Shown here: piece after piece, positions 8,604 through 17,732 of the stretch
Position numbering within the stretch: position 1 is the first letter of the stretch
How the letters are laid out: each line of letters starts with the position of its first letter
Origin: Haematococcus lacustris
Lineage: Eukaryota > Chlorophyta > Chlorophyceae > Chlamydomonadales > Haematococcaceae
Reading direction: 5' to 3'
Length of the DNA: 64,000 bases
NCBI GenBank assembly: GCA_030144725.1
Contig: JASKMD010000025.1
Coordinates: 6,001,208-6,065,207, forward strand
Program-made: the position numbers and the translations under genes
The notes under the pieces: model-generated
The model's database searches: none
What the model was told of the DNA's origin: nothing
The model's input: only the letters and a program-made list of their open reading frames with translations

Positions 8604-11600
8604 ATGGCGAAAGGCGACCTGTATGAGGTGCGTGTGCCGGCGTCGCTTGGAGGTAAGTTCGGGCAATTTTGACCGGGAGGTCGACTGTCCGTAGGTTCTT
8701 GGCGTGTCAAAAACTGCCAGCCAGGCCGAGATCAAGAAGGCTTACTTCCAGCTTTGCTTGAAGCTCCACCCTGACAAGAATCGCAACGATGAGGTGGGTA
8801 GATCATGTCAGTCCCAGAATCCACAATGTCCGCAAGAGTGCCCCTGAGGCTGCGGAAGCCCACCCCCTTAACTATTTCTTGGTCCCTTGTGGGCTGACTA
8901 GCCAGTTTGGCATGACACATTGGCACGAACATGCACTGCAGCGAGCTGGCACATCTAGAGCACACCACACAATATCACACCACAGGCTGAGGCGCCCTTG
9001 TCAGCTGCTCTGGCAGATTGCTAGCCGCCCAGCCAGCCTCGACAGCCCTGCCATCAGCCTCGTTAGCTCCTCCGCCAGCCTTGACCAGCAGCACCCAGGT
9101 CTAGTCAAAAGCTACCCTGCCCCGCCTTGCTTACTTTGCCTTCAGCTTCACTGATGGCACAGGAAGCCAAGAGCAAGTTTCAAGCCCTACAGAAAGTGCA
9201 TGGCATCCTGGGCGACCCAGAAAAGTAGGTTACATGGATATGCATATGCAATATCAGACAGGTGCCCAGCTCACTCATACTGTCCTTACCGACGTTTGGG
9301 TCGGCTGGAGCCTGTGTACTGGCAGGGTCAGGCGGGTTGCAGCAGCATGGTCAGTGGCCTCTGTGGGTTCAGTGGATGACTGGGTCAGTCAGGCAGAGGT
9401 CAACGATACGTGAGGCAGAGGGTGACGGTCAGGGTGCACACAGTGACAGGGCAGGGCACAGGCTAGCTCATGAGCAAGAGCTCTTGTGGGTGAGCACACG
9501 AAGTGCTGTCGCTGCATCGTCCAGTTGCTGCATCGTTCATTAAAGCTTTGCCCTATGAGCTACCGCAACAATGGCGACATTTGCTGGCACATGTCATGCC
9601 ACGATGCTGCTGCTGTTACATCCCATCATATTGGCCAGCACCTTGGCTCTCAACCTTGAGCATTCATTGCAGTCGAACACACTAATTGTGAACCACTACA
9701 AAACGGTGTTTTTGTCTGTGTGGAGTTCCCATCGCATGGCATGCACATGGCCTATACATGGCATACACATGGTCACGGTCGCCTACCACCTACAGCATTG
9801 CCTGACCCCTGTGACAGGGCTATGCATAGATTTGGCATGACAAAACATGCACTAAGCGTGTAAGCTGATGACAGCTTCAAGTGGGGGGGGGGGCACACAC
9901 TACTGTGCCACAGCAGGCTGCTGCTGCTGCTGCTGCTGGGCCTTGGGTGGCTTGTCTCGCACTCGCTTGTAGCCCAGGCCAGGGTACTCCTTGCCCTTGG
10001 CTGGCAGCGCTCCCTGGTCTGGCCAGTAGCACAGCTCCAGCGGGCGCCACTTGCTCTCCCCAATGCGCTGCATGTTCAGCGCTGCATTGCAGTCCCTGTC
10101 TACCCACCTGCCTGGCTGTGGTGCTGGCTTTGCTTTGGCAGCCTTGCCCTTGCCCTTTGTGGGCTCAGCTGCCTCTGGCTCAGCCTTGGTGCGCTTGCTG
10201 CACTTGGCTGGCAGGGGAGTGCTAGGCCCTGGCTCTGAGGCTGCTGGCTGTGTGGCTTCCTGGCTGCTGCGTGGGGCCTGTGGGGGCTTGCGGGGGGGCA
10301 CTACTGGGCACCACATCATGCCCCGCACTGGCTGGTCATGCTGCTGGCTCCAGGCTAGCCGCACTAGGCGGGGTTCCACCTGCCCTGCTGGGGGCTTCCA
10401 GCCTGCAGGCCTGGTGGCCCTACGCTTGTTCAGCTGCCTCTCACATGGCTGCTGGCCATTCACCGCTGAGCTGACCCGGCTGGTGCGGTGCTCATCCACT
10501 AGCACCACCCTGCCCCGCTGCTGGGCTGTCCCCCTGGTCCTGCACACCACCTTGCGGCAGGCACGCAACACCGCATCAGCACCCCAGCCTCCCCGCGGAT
10601 CTTGCTCCGCGGCACTGGGCCGCTTCCTCGGAGGCATTGCGCCACTAGGCTCATATCAGCTAACACCTGCTGAGCTCCTAATTATACCCAGGAGGCGATG
10701 TCACTCACTCTTGCAAAGTCCCAAAGGGCACTCCGACCAAAGGGCCAAGGGCAAAGGGCACTCCGACCAAAGGGCACTCCGGCCGGAACCCTGTCCCAGC
10801 ACCAAGGCCCTCCATTACCACTAGTGCCACGATGCTGCAGCCTAGAGCCTACTCTCAAGTAAAGCGCCTGGAGCATGGCTCTTGCAAAGTATGGCGTGGT
10901 GGGAGCACAGCACAGCAGCATCATATTGTCCAGCATTCCTACTGCATCGACAGGATGACGTACCAACCATGGCCAGGCTTGCTTCAGTGGGCATGTGGTC
11001 TGACCCCCCACCACTCATCAATAACAAGACCCATGGCCTTGACTTTTGCCTGTTGCCCACATGCTCCCCATTGCTGTTGTGCTTACACCTGTAAGGCACC
11101 CTGTTGGACTACTCTACTACTCTGCCTGCCCTGTCAACACCCCCTACTCTGCCCGCCCTGCCAAGCAGACAGCTAGGTCTTGTGCAACAGTTCAAGTATG
11201 GCTCTGAGTGCTAGAAAGATATACCTAAAGTACATATATTCGTATGACAACTATAGTTTCAGGTAAAATGGTGGTGATGACAGGGGTAGCTAGCATGCCT
11301 AATCCTCCCTCCTCCCTGAGACACTGATGTGTCGGTACAAGTGGAGGTGCAGGGCTCTACTCCTGCCCCCTGCAGGCGGGCTGTGTATGACCAGACTGGA
11401 GAAACAGACGAGGACCTGCTGGGCAGCAACTCCTTCTCTGAGCTGCGGGACTACTTCCGGGCCATGTTCAAGGCGCCCACAGAGCAAGACTTGGACGCAT
11501 TCTATGTGCGTCATGGCCAGCTGCCGCTCCACAGCCCATCAGCCCGTCAGCTGGTATCAGCACGGCATTGGTGGAGGGCCATGGGGTCAGGGGAGGTCCT

Positions 11601-14542
11601 GAGGCAGGCTGCAGGGAGGGCAGCGGGTAGGCAGCTCCAGGGAGGGGTGCCCAGTAGCGCCCCTAGGTGCCCAGTGGCTGTTGCGAGCCCCACAGCTGCT
11701 GCTAGGTCCTCCATTTGGCCTGGCTTTCATTGCTGTTGGTGCGGGTGTGGGTGCTGCTGGGGCTGTGCCCGCGCTGCCTGCCCACTGCTGCTGGTGCTCC
11801 TCCTGGTTGCAGGACAGCTACAGAGGCTCCCCTGAGGAGCGGGCCGACCTGCTGAAGCTGTATGTTGAGCATGAAGGCAAGATGACCAAGGTGGGTCAAA
11901 TGCCAAGGTGGTGGCTATGGCTTGGTGTGGGGAGTGCGGCAATGCCTTGGGCATGCATGCATGCATGGTGATAGCAAGCTGAATGTGTTAGGGATGTGTG
12001 ATCAGCCTGACGACAGCTTCTCCTGCGCCTGCAGCGGCAGTGGCCCCTGATGAGCACAGCTGAACAACGCGAAGGGCTGCCGCACCCCTAGCCTGCACCC
12101 TAGCCTGCACCCCTAGCCTCACTCCCTACAGCCCTCAACCAATGTCAATGTCCAGACAGTTTTCCCTTACCCACGTGGGCTCACACATACACCCATGGGC
12201 AAAGCCGTGCAGCCGCACCATGTTGACAACCAAGAGCGGATCCAGGTGCTGCCTAGCGCCCCACCCACCCACCTGCCCACCCACCCACCGCCCACCCACC
12301 CACCTGCCCACCCACCCGCCTGCCCACCCACCTGCCCACCCACACTTTCCCGCCTGCCCAACCCTCCTGCCCGCCCACTCTTTCACGTCTGCTGGCTGCT
12401 GCTGTGACTCCTCCAGGTGTTTGACTGGACCCTTTGCAGCGAGCCTGATCTGGACTCCCACAGGTTCAAAGACATCATCCAGGCCGCCATAGCCACAGGT
12501 GGGAATCGCTTCAGGTGCAGCCGCCTGCCCTACCCTGACTCTGCCCTGCACCTGCTGTTTTCTTGCCCTGGCCCACTCTGCCCTGCGCCCCTCCTCCCTG
12601 CTATGGCCCTCTTCTTCTCAGCACTGCCCCTCCTCCCTTTTCACTGCCACTCTCCTGCTGCACAGCTCTCCCCCCCACCCTGCCTTCTTTCCTCCATCTG
12701 CCCTGCCCTGCCTCACGCTCATCATCCGTCTGCCCTCCCCTGCCCTCCCCTCCCCTCCCCAGCCTATCCTTACCTCCCTCCACTCTACTTCTCCCCCTCC
12801 ATGCATGCCCCACATACTCAGAAGAAGTGCCTGTCTTCAAGGCATTCACCGCTTGGGCCAAGAAGGTGGCAAAGCTGCCGGTACCGGCCGACCCGCTGCG
12901 CAAGCGGACAGGCGGGCTCAGCACCTCTGCCCTGGTCGCTGCTGCAGCAGGCACCGGCAGCACTGCACTAGCAGCGGTACGTAAGAAGGTAAGAGGCGGC
13001 TACCAGAAGCCACAGGGGCGTAGCCGCAGCATGCAAGAGTGCACTTGCAATTGATGGGTGAAGGGATGGAGCGGCAGGAGTCGAGGGGAAGGAGGGAGGG
13101 AACACGGGAGTGTTAGGCTCAGGTTTGGGCTAGGTCAGGGTGGGAAATTGAAAAACCTTACGCCAACCTAAAATCGAACCCTCATCCCAGAAGCTGAGGG
13201 GTAGGAGGCAGGTGTCGAGGAAGAGTTAGGTTAGGCTCGGGTTAGGGTCAGGGTTAGGGTTAGTGGGAAGGGGAAGAACCCTGACACTAACCTAACCCCC
13301 AAACATTAACCCCAGGAGCTAGGAGGGAGGGGTTAAGGGAGGGAGGGGGGAAGAAGAGCAAAGCGGTAATGGTATAAAGGGGTGGCGATCGGTAGATTTC
13401 AAAGAGCAACGAGAGCTTGTGGCTGCTGCTCACAGAGAGCTGAGGCAGCAGACGCGTTCTTTGACCAGCTGGCCGAGAAGTACGGAGGCAAGCAGAAGCC
13501 GGACAAGGGCAAGAAGCGCAAGAAGGTGGGCAGGCCAATGACTGGCATGCTGCTCTAACACAAGCTCTAGTGCCTGGCTCCCTGCCCCTCTTCAGGATTG
13601 TCTGCTCTGTGGGGCATGGGGGCTCTGTGGGGCAGGGGGGGCAGGGGGGCTCTGTGGGGCAGGGGGGGCATGGGGAGCTCTGTGGGGCTCTGTGGGGCAG
13701 GGGGCAGCAGCATGAGGGACCCTGAGGCCAGCATGGTGCATGCGGTGGCCGCTGCTGCTAGTCTGACTGGCTAATGCTGTGATGAGGCCTGTCACTGCTG
13801 CCACTGGTGCTGCTACTGCAGTGATCCTGTTTTGGTAATAAGATTGCTTTTGCTCTTTTTCATGCTCCTGTTCATGCTTCCTGTTCCTGTTCCTGTTCCT
13901 GTTCCTGTTCCTGTTCCTGTTCCTGTTCCTGTTCCTGTTCCTGTTCCTGTTCCTGTTCCTGTTCCTGTTCCTGTAAGCCTGGCTTATATTACCACTGGGG
14001 TCGTCCTCTATGCTCCCACCTGCTTCGTTTCTGCTGCTGTTCAGGGACAGGCACCGGAACCCGCAGAGCCAACTGACGAGGAGTTTGAGGCCATCCAAGC
14101 CCGCATGCTTGGCCGACGCAGCGCTGACCCTGCCAGTAGGACCGACCCCTCAACGTCTGACCAGGACCAAGAGGCGCAGGAGGAAGGGGGGGAGGAGACA
14201 GCAGCAAGACCTCCCAAGAAAACAGCAGGGAGGCAGCAGAGTGGCAAAAAGTCAAAACAAGCAGGCAAGAAAGCAGCAGGGAGGAAAGCAGACGAGGGGG
14301 AAGAGGAGAAGGAGGGGATGGAGTCAGAGGGGGAAGGGGACGATGTGAATGCAGCGGTGAAGAGCGCAAAGGTTGCAAAGGGTAAAGCTGCACATGGTTC
14401 AGGCACAGGCAGTGCAGTTGCACATGATGACCTTAGCCGACCAGCCAAGAAGGCCAAGGGAGCAGCAGCGAAGGACACGGCTGCAGCCCCAGTTCCAGTT
14501 CAGACGGCAAAGGCGGGGAAGAGAGGCAAGAATGGCAAGTGA
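8604..14542 (+). CDS. DNAJC9: DNAJC9-like J-domain histone cochaperone
   Basis: Nine exons splice in phase into 409 aa: 8604-8627, 8695-8793, 9163-9224, 11376-11505, 11813-11890, 12417-12498, 12822-12988, 13436-13525, 14045-14542. The J domain is at the N-terminus (DLYEVLGV, HPD at residues 33-35, then [13 protein letters not shown]). A DNAJC9-specific region follows, with [29 protein letters not shown] and [10 protein letters not shown] aligning well with the animal protein. The tail from about residue 245 is a long acidic/lysine-rich stretch, longer than in human DNAJC9. In animals DNAJC9 binds H3-H4 and recruits HSP70; the nuclear role here is inferred from homology. All junctions are GT-AG. 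Intron 3 hosts Fanzor-derived copy B in antisense. Confidence 0.92.
9597..9610 (+). repeat. Target-site duplication of copy B, left
   Basis: tgccacgatgctgc is repeated exactly at 10825-10838 and brackets copy B. Confidence 0.7.
9611..10824 (-). mobile_element. Fanzor-derived element, copy B (1.2 kb), in DNAJC9 intron 3
   Basis: It has the same leader, start codon, C-terminal coding block and 3' tail as copies A and C, in reverse orientation. The 14-bp duplication lies outside both shared ends. Copy B therefore carries about 28 bp beyond the 3' end seen in A and C, and about 40 bp of extra 5' sequence. Almost the whole N-terminal half and the catalytic RuvC-I/II region are deleted. It sits antisense inside an intron, so it would not disturb DNAJC9 coding. 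Confidence 0.75.
9900..10637 (-). CDS. Deleted Fanzor-like protein with intact 245-aa frame
   Basis: The N-terminal [14 protein letters not shown] is fused directly to a late Fanzor segment. Residues 44-53 read [10 protein letters not shown], the conserved strand before the zinc ribbon. RDCNAA at 181-186 is the RuvC-III motif with its acidic residue at 182. Between them is a Pro/Ala/Lys-rich linker (about 113-177), which is not usual in the family. At the positions where CxxC pairs are expected, the sequence reads SSAV and CPVV, so the zinc ribbon appears lost. The C-terminus is poly-Gln. RuvC-I and RuvC-II are absent, so no cleavage activity is expected. The open frame may simply be recent. 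Confidence 0.6.
   Translation of the reverse strand: MPPRKRPSAAEQDPRGGWGADAVLRACRKVVCRTRGTAQQRGRVVLVDEHRTSRVSSAVNGQQPCERQLNKRRATRPAGWKPPAGQVEPRLVRLAWSQQHDQPVRGMMWCPVVPPRKPPQAPRSSQEATQPAASEPGPSTPLPAKCSKRTKAEPEAAEPTKGKGKAAKAKPAPQPGRWVDRDCNAALNMQRIGESKWRPLELCYWPDQGALPAKGKEYPGLGYKRVRDKPPKAQQQQQQQPAVAQ
10825..10838 (+). repeat. Target-site duplication of copy B, right
   Basis: Exact 14-bp match to 9597-9610. Confidence 0.7.
13100..13340. repeat. TTAGGG-like and CCTAAC-like tracts in DNAJC9 intron 7
   Basis: ggttagggtcagggttaggg near 13235-13262 is followed by cctgacactaacctaaccc near 13280-13299, giving a partial inverted arrangement. It looks like degenerate interstitial telomere-type sequence. 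Confidence 0.5.
13876..13973 (+). repeat. (TTCCTG)n microsatellite in DNAJC9 intron 8
   Basis: About 16 tandem ttcctg units. Long Val-Pro or Arg-Asn frames across it are artefacts of the repeat. Confidence 0.9.
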
Positions 14543-14652
14543 GCTGAAGCAGCAAGGCCGGGCTGTGGGGCTACCATGTGTGATGTGCAGTGTGGCATGT
14601 GCGATGTATGATCTGTATGGCTGTGTTGTGTGACGCACAACGTCTGGCGTGC

Positions 14653-14667
14653 GCTGTGTCCAGTGTC
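14653..14667 (+). repeat. Target-site duplication of copy C, left
   Basis: gctgtgtccagtgtc is repeated exactly at 15583-15597. Confidence 0.85.
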
Positions 14668-15582
14668 CAAGTGGGGCATTTGCATGTTCACTCGCCCTTT
14701 GCCCTTTGGTCGGAGTGCCCTTTGCCCTTTGGTCGGAGTGCCCTTTGGGAGTGTGAGAACGAGTGACATCGCCTCCTGGGTATAATTAGGAGCTCAGCAG
14801 GTGTTAGTAGATATGAGCCTAGTGGCGCAATGCCTCCGAGGAAGCGGCCCAGTGCCGCGGAGCAAGATCCGCTTCCGATTGAAAGCCCGCGAAAACAAGG
14901 TTCGTCGTAGTCGCAGTGTGGTCCGCTGCAACTGTGCAGTCCGGTGAGCTCCGCGCTGCAGCCGGCAGGAAGCCACACAGCCAGCAGCCTCAGAGCCAGG
15001 GCCCAGCACTCCCCAGCCAGCCAAGCGCAGCAAGCGCACCAAGGCTGAGCCAGAGGCAGCTGAGCCCACAAATGGCAAGGGCAAGGCTGCCAAAGCCAAG
15101 CCAGCACCACAGCCAGGCAGGTGGCTGGACAGGGACTGCAATGCAGCGCTGAACATGCAGCGCATTGGGGAGAGCAAGTGGCGCCCGCTGGAGCTGTGCT
15201 ACTGGCCAGACCAGGGAGCGCTGCCAGCCAAGGGCAAGGAGTACCCTGGCCTGGGCTACAAGCGAGTGCGAGACAAGCCACCCAAGGCCCAGCAGCAGGA
15301 GCAGCAGCCTGCTGAGGCACAGTAGTGTGTGCCCCCCCCCAACTTGAAGCTGTCATCAGCTTACGCTTAGTGCATGTTTTGTCATGCCAAATCTATGCAT
15401 AGCCCTGTCACAGGGGTCAGGCACTGCTGTAGGTGGTAGGCGACCGTGACCAGGTGTATGCCATGTATAGGCCATGTGCATGCCATGCGATGGGAACTCC
15501 ACACAGACAAAAACACCGTTTTGTAGTGGTTCGAAATTAGTGTGTTCGATTGCAATGAATGCTCAAGGTTGAGAGTCAAGGT
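14668..15582 (+). mobile_element. Fanzor-derived element, copy C (0.9 kb)
   Basis: It is flanked by an exact 15-bp duplication and starts 126 bp after the DNAJC9 stop, so it probably lies in or next to that gene's 3' UTR. It has the shared leader with ggagtgccctttg repeats, the shared start region, and then a deletion. The break is at gcagcc and joins the 5' leader straight to the C-terminal linker; that hexamer is present near both parent positions. The 3' tail hairpins are retained. Confidence 0.82.
14830..15325 (+). pseudogene. Fanzor-like remnant (copy C)
   Basis: The start codon context is identical to copy A ([14 protein letters not shown]), but the frame stops before the deletion junction. 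After the junction the C-terminal frame is open from about 14965: Pro/Ala/Lys linker, [23 protein letters not shown] and a Gln-rich end, stopping at 15323-15325. Only RuvC-III remains, so this is a nonfunctional remnant. Confidence 0.75.
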
Positions 15583-15597
15583 GCTGTGTCCAGTGTC
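15583..15597 (+). repeat. Target-site duplication of copy C, right
   Basis: Exact 15-bp match to 14653-14667. Confidence 0.85.
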
Positions 15598-16159
15598 TGT
15601 GAAAGTTATGCAATGTGGCACCTGCTGCGTGGCTAGTGAGGTGGGTGCTGCCATGACAGCCACTGCTGCCCATGGTGGATATGCTGTTGGGAACCACCAT
15701 GCCCCGTCATCCATGAAGCATTGTGAAGGATGCTCGATGGTCATGATCAGTGGTCAGTGCTCTGTGATGGTCGATGGTCAGATGCTCGATGGTCATGATC
15801 AGTGGTCATGATCAGTGCTCGGTGGTCATGATCATCATCATCAGATGCTTGGCATCATCGATGCCTCCCTCTCTGCATTTGGTCGACAAATGGTGAACAC
15901 GACAGTGACTCTGACAAGGGCCGCTTGGTCCGCTTACCTCCTGCAAGAGTGTTGGCCTGTGGGCGAGCTCCCTCCACTACGCCCTTTTTATCTATGGGGC
16001 ACATTTGATAGCTAGGAACCCCATCCTTGGTGGCATTGGGCTCCTCCTGGGCTATAAAATAGGAGCTTAATGCTTGAAAGGGCTGGAACAACCCGACCTA
16101 TCTAGCTAGCTGGCTGTCCCTCAGCTCTCTAGTGCCAACCGAGATGCTCTGTGGGTCAG
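15598..16159. other. Gene-poor stretch with gatcagtggtcatgatca repeats and a TATA box
   Basis: Around 15745-15840 the motif ggtcatgatcagtg recurs imperfectly. A canonical TATA box (ctataaaatagg, about 16050-16062) is followed about 80 bp later by an ATG that opens a 38-codon frame (MLCGSGAVGLIDVTKADVV). The frame runs into the direct repeat that begins at 16160. Its coding status is unclear. Confidence 0.4.
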
Positions 16160-16340
16160 GTGCAGTGGGGTTGATTGACGTGACGAAGGCAGATGTTGTC
16201 TATTTAGGCGTGATCAACCCCCAGTCGGGAATTCATCATGTGCCATCATCGACAACGTAGACACATGAAAACTGACTCCATGCAGGAAACCCAGCGAGTG
16301 CCGTTTGATGGGACAGCCTGAACGGGGTCGGCCATCATGT
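16160..16340 (+). repeat. 180-bp direct repeat, copy 1
   Basis: It matches 16900-17081 with scattered mismatches and small indels (both contain gtgccgtttgatgggacagc or a close variant). The pair brackets the LINE remnant. Confidence 0.75.
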
Positions 16341-16375
16341 GATGATGTGGCTTACACCGCTTAAGCCGTCAGCCG

Positions 16376-16855
16376 TTAGGCTGCTTGGCCGCCCTCCCCC
16401 TCTAGGGGTTCGGGACTTTCTGTAACGCAGTTCAAAGCAAGGTGTACAAACAAAGGTGCACATGGGCTCAACATGAAGTCATGCAAGTTCTCATTATTGT
16501 TCTGAAAAGACATGGCAAACTCCGCCTGCTGCCTGATGGATCTCGTGGCAGTGTACTCAAAGATGAAATGCATGGCGTCATCGACTACCCCCTCTGTGCA
16601 TCTTGTGCATGTGCGATCAATGAAAGTTACCCCCTCAAACCGGGCCTTCTCCACCCCCAAACCGCTGTTGCCTAACCTGAACCTAGTCAAGCTCGTGCGG
16701 ACCTCTGTAGAGAGCTGTCTGTTCAGCAGGTGTGGTGCCATGTGATTGATGCCAGTGCCGTCCCCATGCTTGAACCATTCAGCATAGGAGCATCTCTCCC
16801 GATGCAACGTCTCAGGCAAACGTCTCCCTCTAAACCAGCCCAACGCCTCCCCCAC
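16376..16855 (-). pseudogene. C-terminal remnant of a LINE-type reverse transcriptase protein
   Basis: The open frame of 159 aa contains TRFRLGNSGLGVEKARFEG, then RTCTRCTEG, VVDDAMHFIFEY and R...R. This is the post-RT zinc-finger layout (zf-RVT type) of plant and algal LINE ORF2 proteins, C-x2-C followed by D..HFIF, but the last cysteine of the usual set appears replaced (FEYTATRSIR). No reverse transcriptase core is in the window, so it is a 5'-truncated fragment. It lies between two 180-bp direct repeats. Family level is an inference from the motif only. Confidence 0.6.
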
Positions 16856-16899
16856 CTCTCAAGCCACTTGACTTCCGAAGCCTTGGTGCCTAGGACCAT

Positions 16900-17081
16900 G
16901 TGCAGTGGAGTTGACGGTTGACGTGACAAGGGCAGATGTAGTCTGTTTAAGCGTGATCACCCCAGTCGGGAATCCATTATGTGCTATCATCGACAACGTA
17001 GGCACATGAAAACAGACTCCATGTAGGAAACCCAGGAGGATGCCGTTTGATGGGACAGCCTGAACGGTGTCGGCCGTCATG
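16900..17081 (+). repeat. 180-bp direct repeat, copy 2
   Basis: Diverged copy of 16160-16340, same orientation. Confidence 0.75.
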
Positions 17082-17089
17082 TCAATGTT

Positions 17090-17732
17090 CAGCGTCAGCT
17101 GGTTGTGTACCTTTGAAACAAGGGGTTACAAAAACAAAGAAGGGGAAAAAGTGGAACAAAGAGGATTAGCACCGTTTGTGGAGGTTAGAAAGGGGATGCA
17201 CAAAACCAGACTCTTTAAAAACTCACCCTCCAAATGTAAGGACGGCCCCGAGGAATCACCTCCCCTCGCAAGCACCCAAAATGCGGAAAGAGACGCCCGA
17301 CTAAAAACAAACAAACTCCCCTCCCCACCACCCAAACCCTGACTCCCCACCGCCCGGGCCCCTTGGAGCAGCAGCTCACCCAGCCACCCACCCACCCACC
17401 CACACACACTGCTGCACTCCTATATAGCCATCAGGTCATCAACGATAGGTTGTTAGAGCATTATGTTCTGCAATGTCAATGCACCCATTTAACTTCACAA
17501 GGAGGCCCAGTGGAGTCTGGCAAGTCTGTTAGGCCTGGCGGCCGTAGGGTCAGGCCCCTGCTTTAGGTCAACAAACCCACACCCTAACAAGTGCGATGCA
17601 GCTGTTCATTGTAAAGTATGTATGAAGCTCATCCCTTCTGTCTACTGTGCTTAGCCATCATTTGAGGCACGATGCCAACCCTGTCACATCCTGCCGTGCT
17701 TTGTAGCTTCGTTTACCGCCGCGACCTCTTCA
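17090..17732. other. No gene seen; 3' side of the giant minus-strand gene
   Basis: Contains short cccaccca runs and small frames without domains. It should include the 3' UTR of the gene that ends at 17733. Confidence 0.4.

Noticed and set aside
13592..14098. Minus-strand frame with Asn-Arg repeats in DNAJC9 intron 8
   Set aside because: It is produced by the (TTCCTG)n microsatellite.
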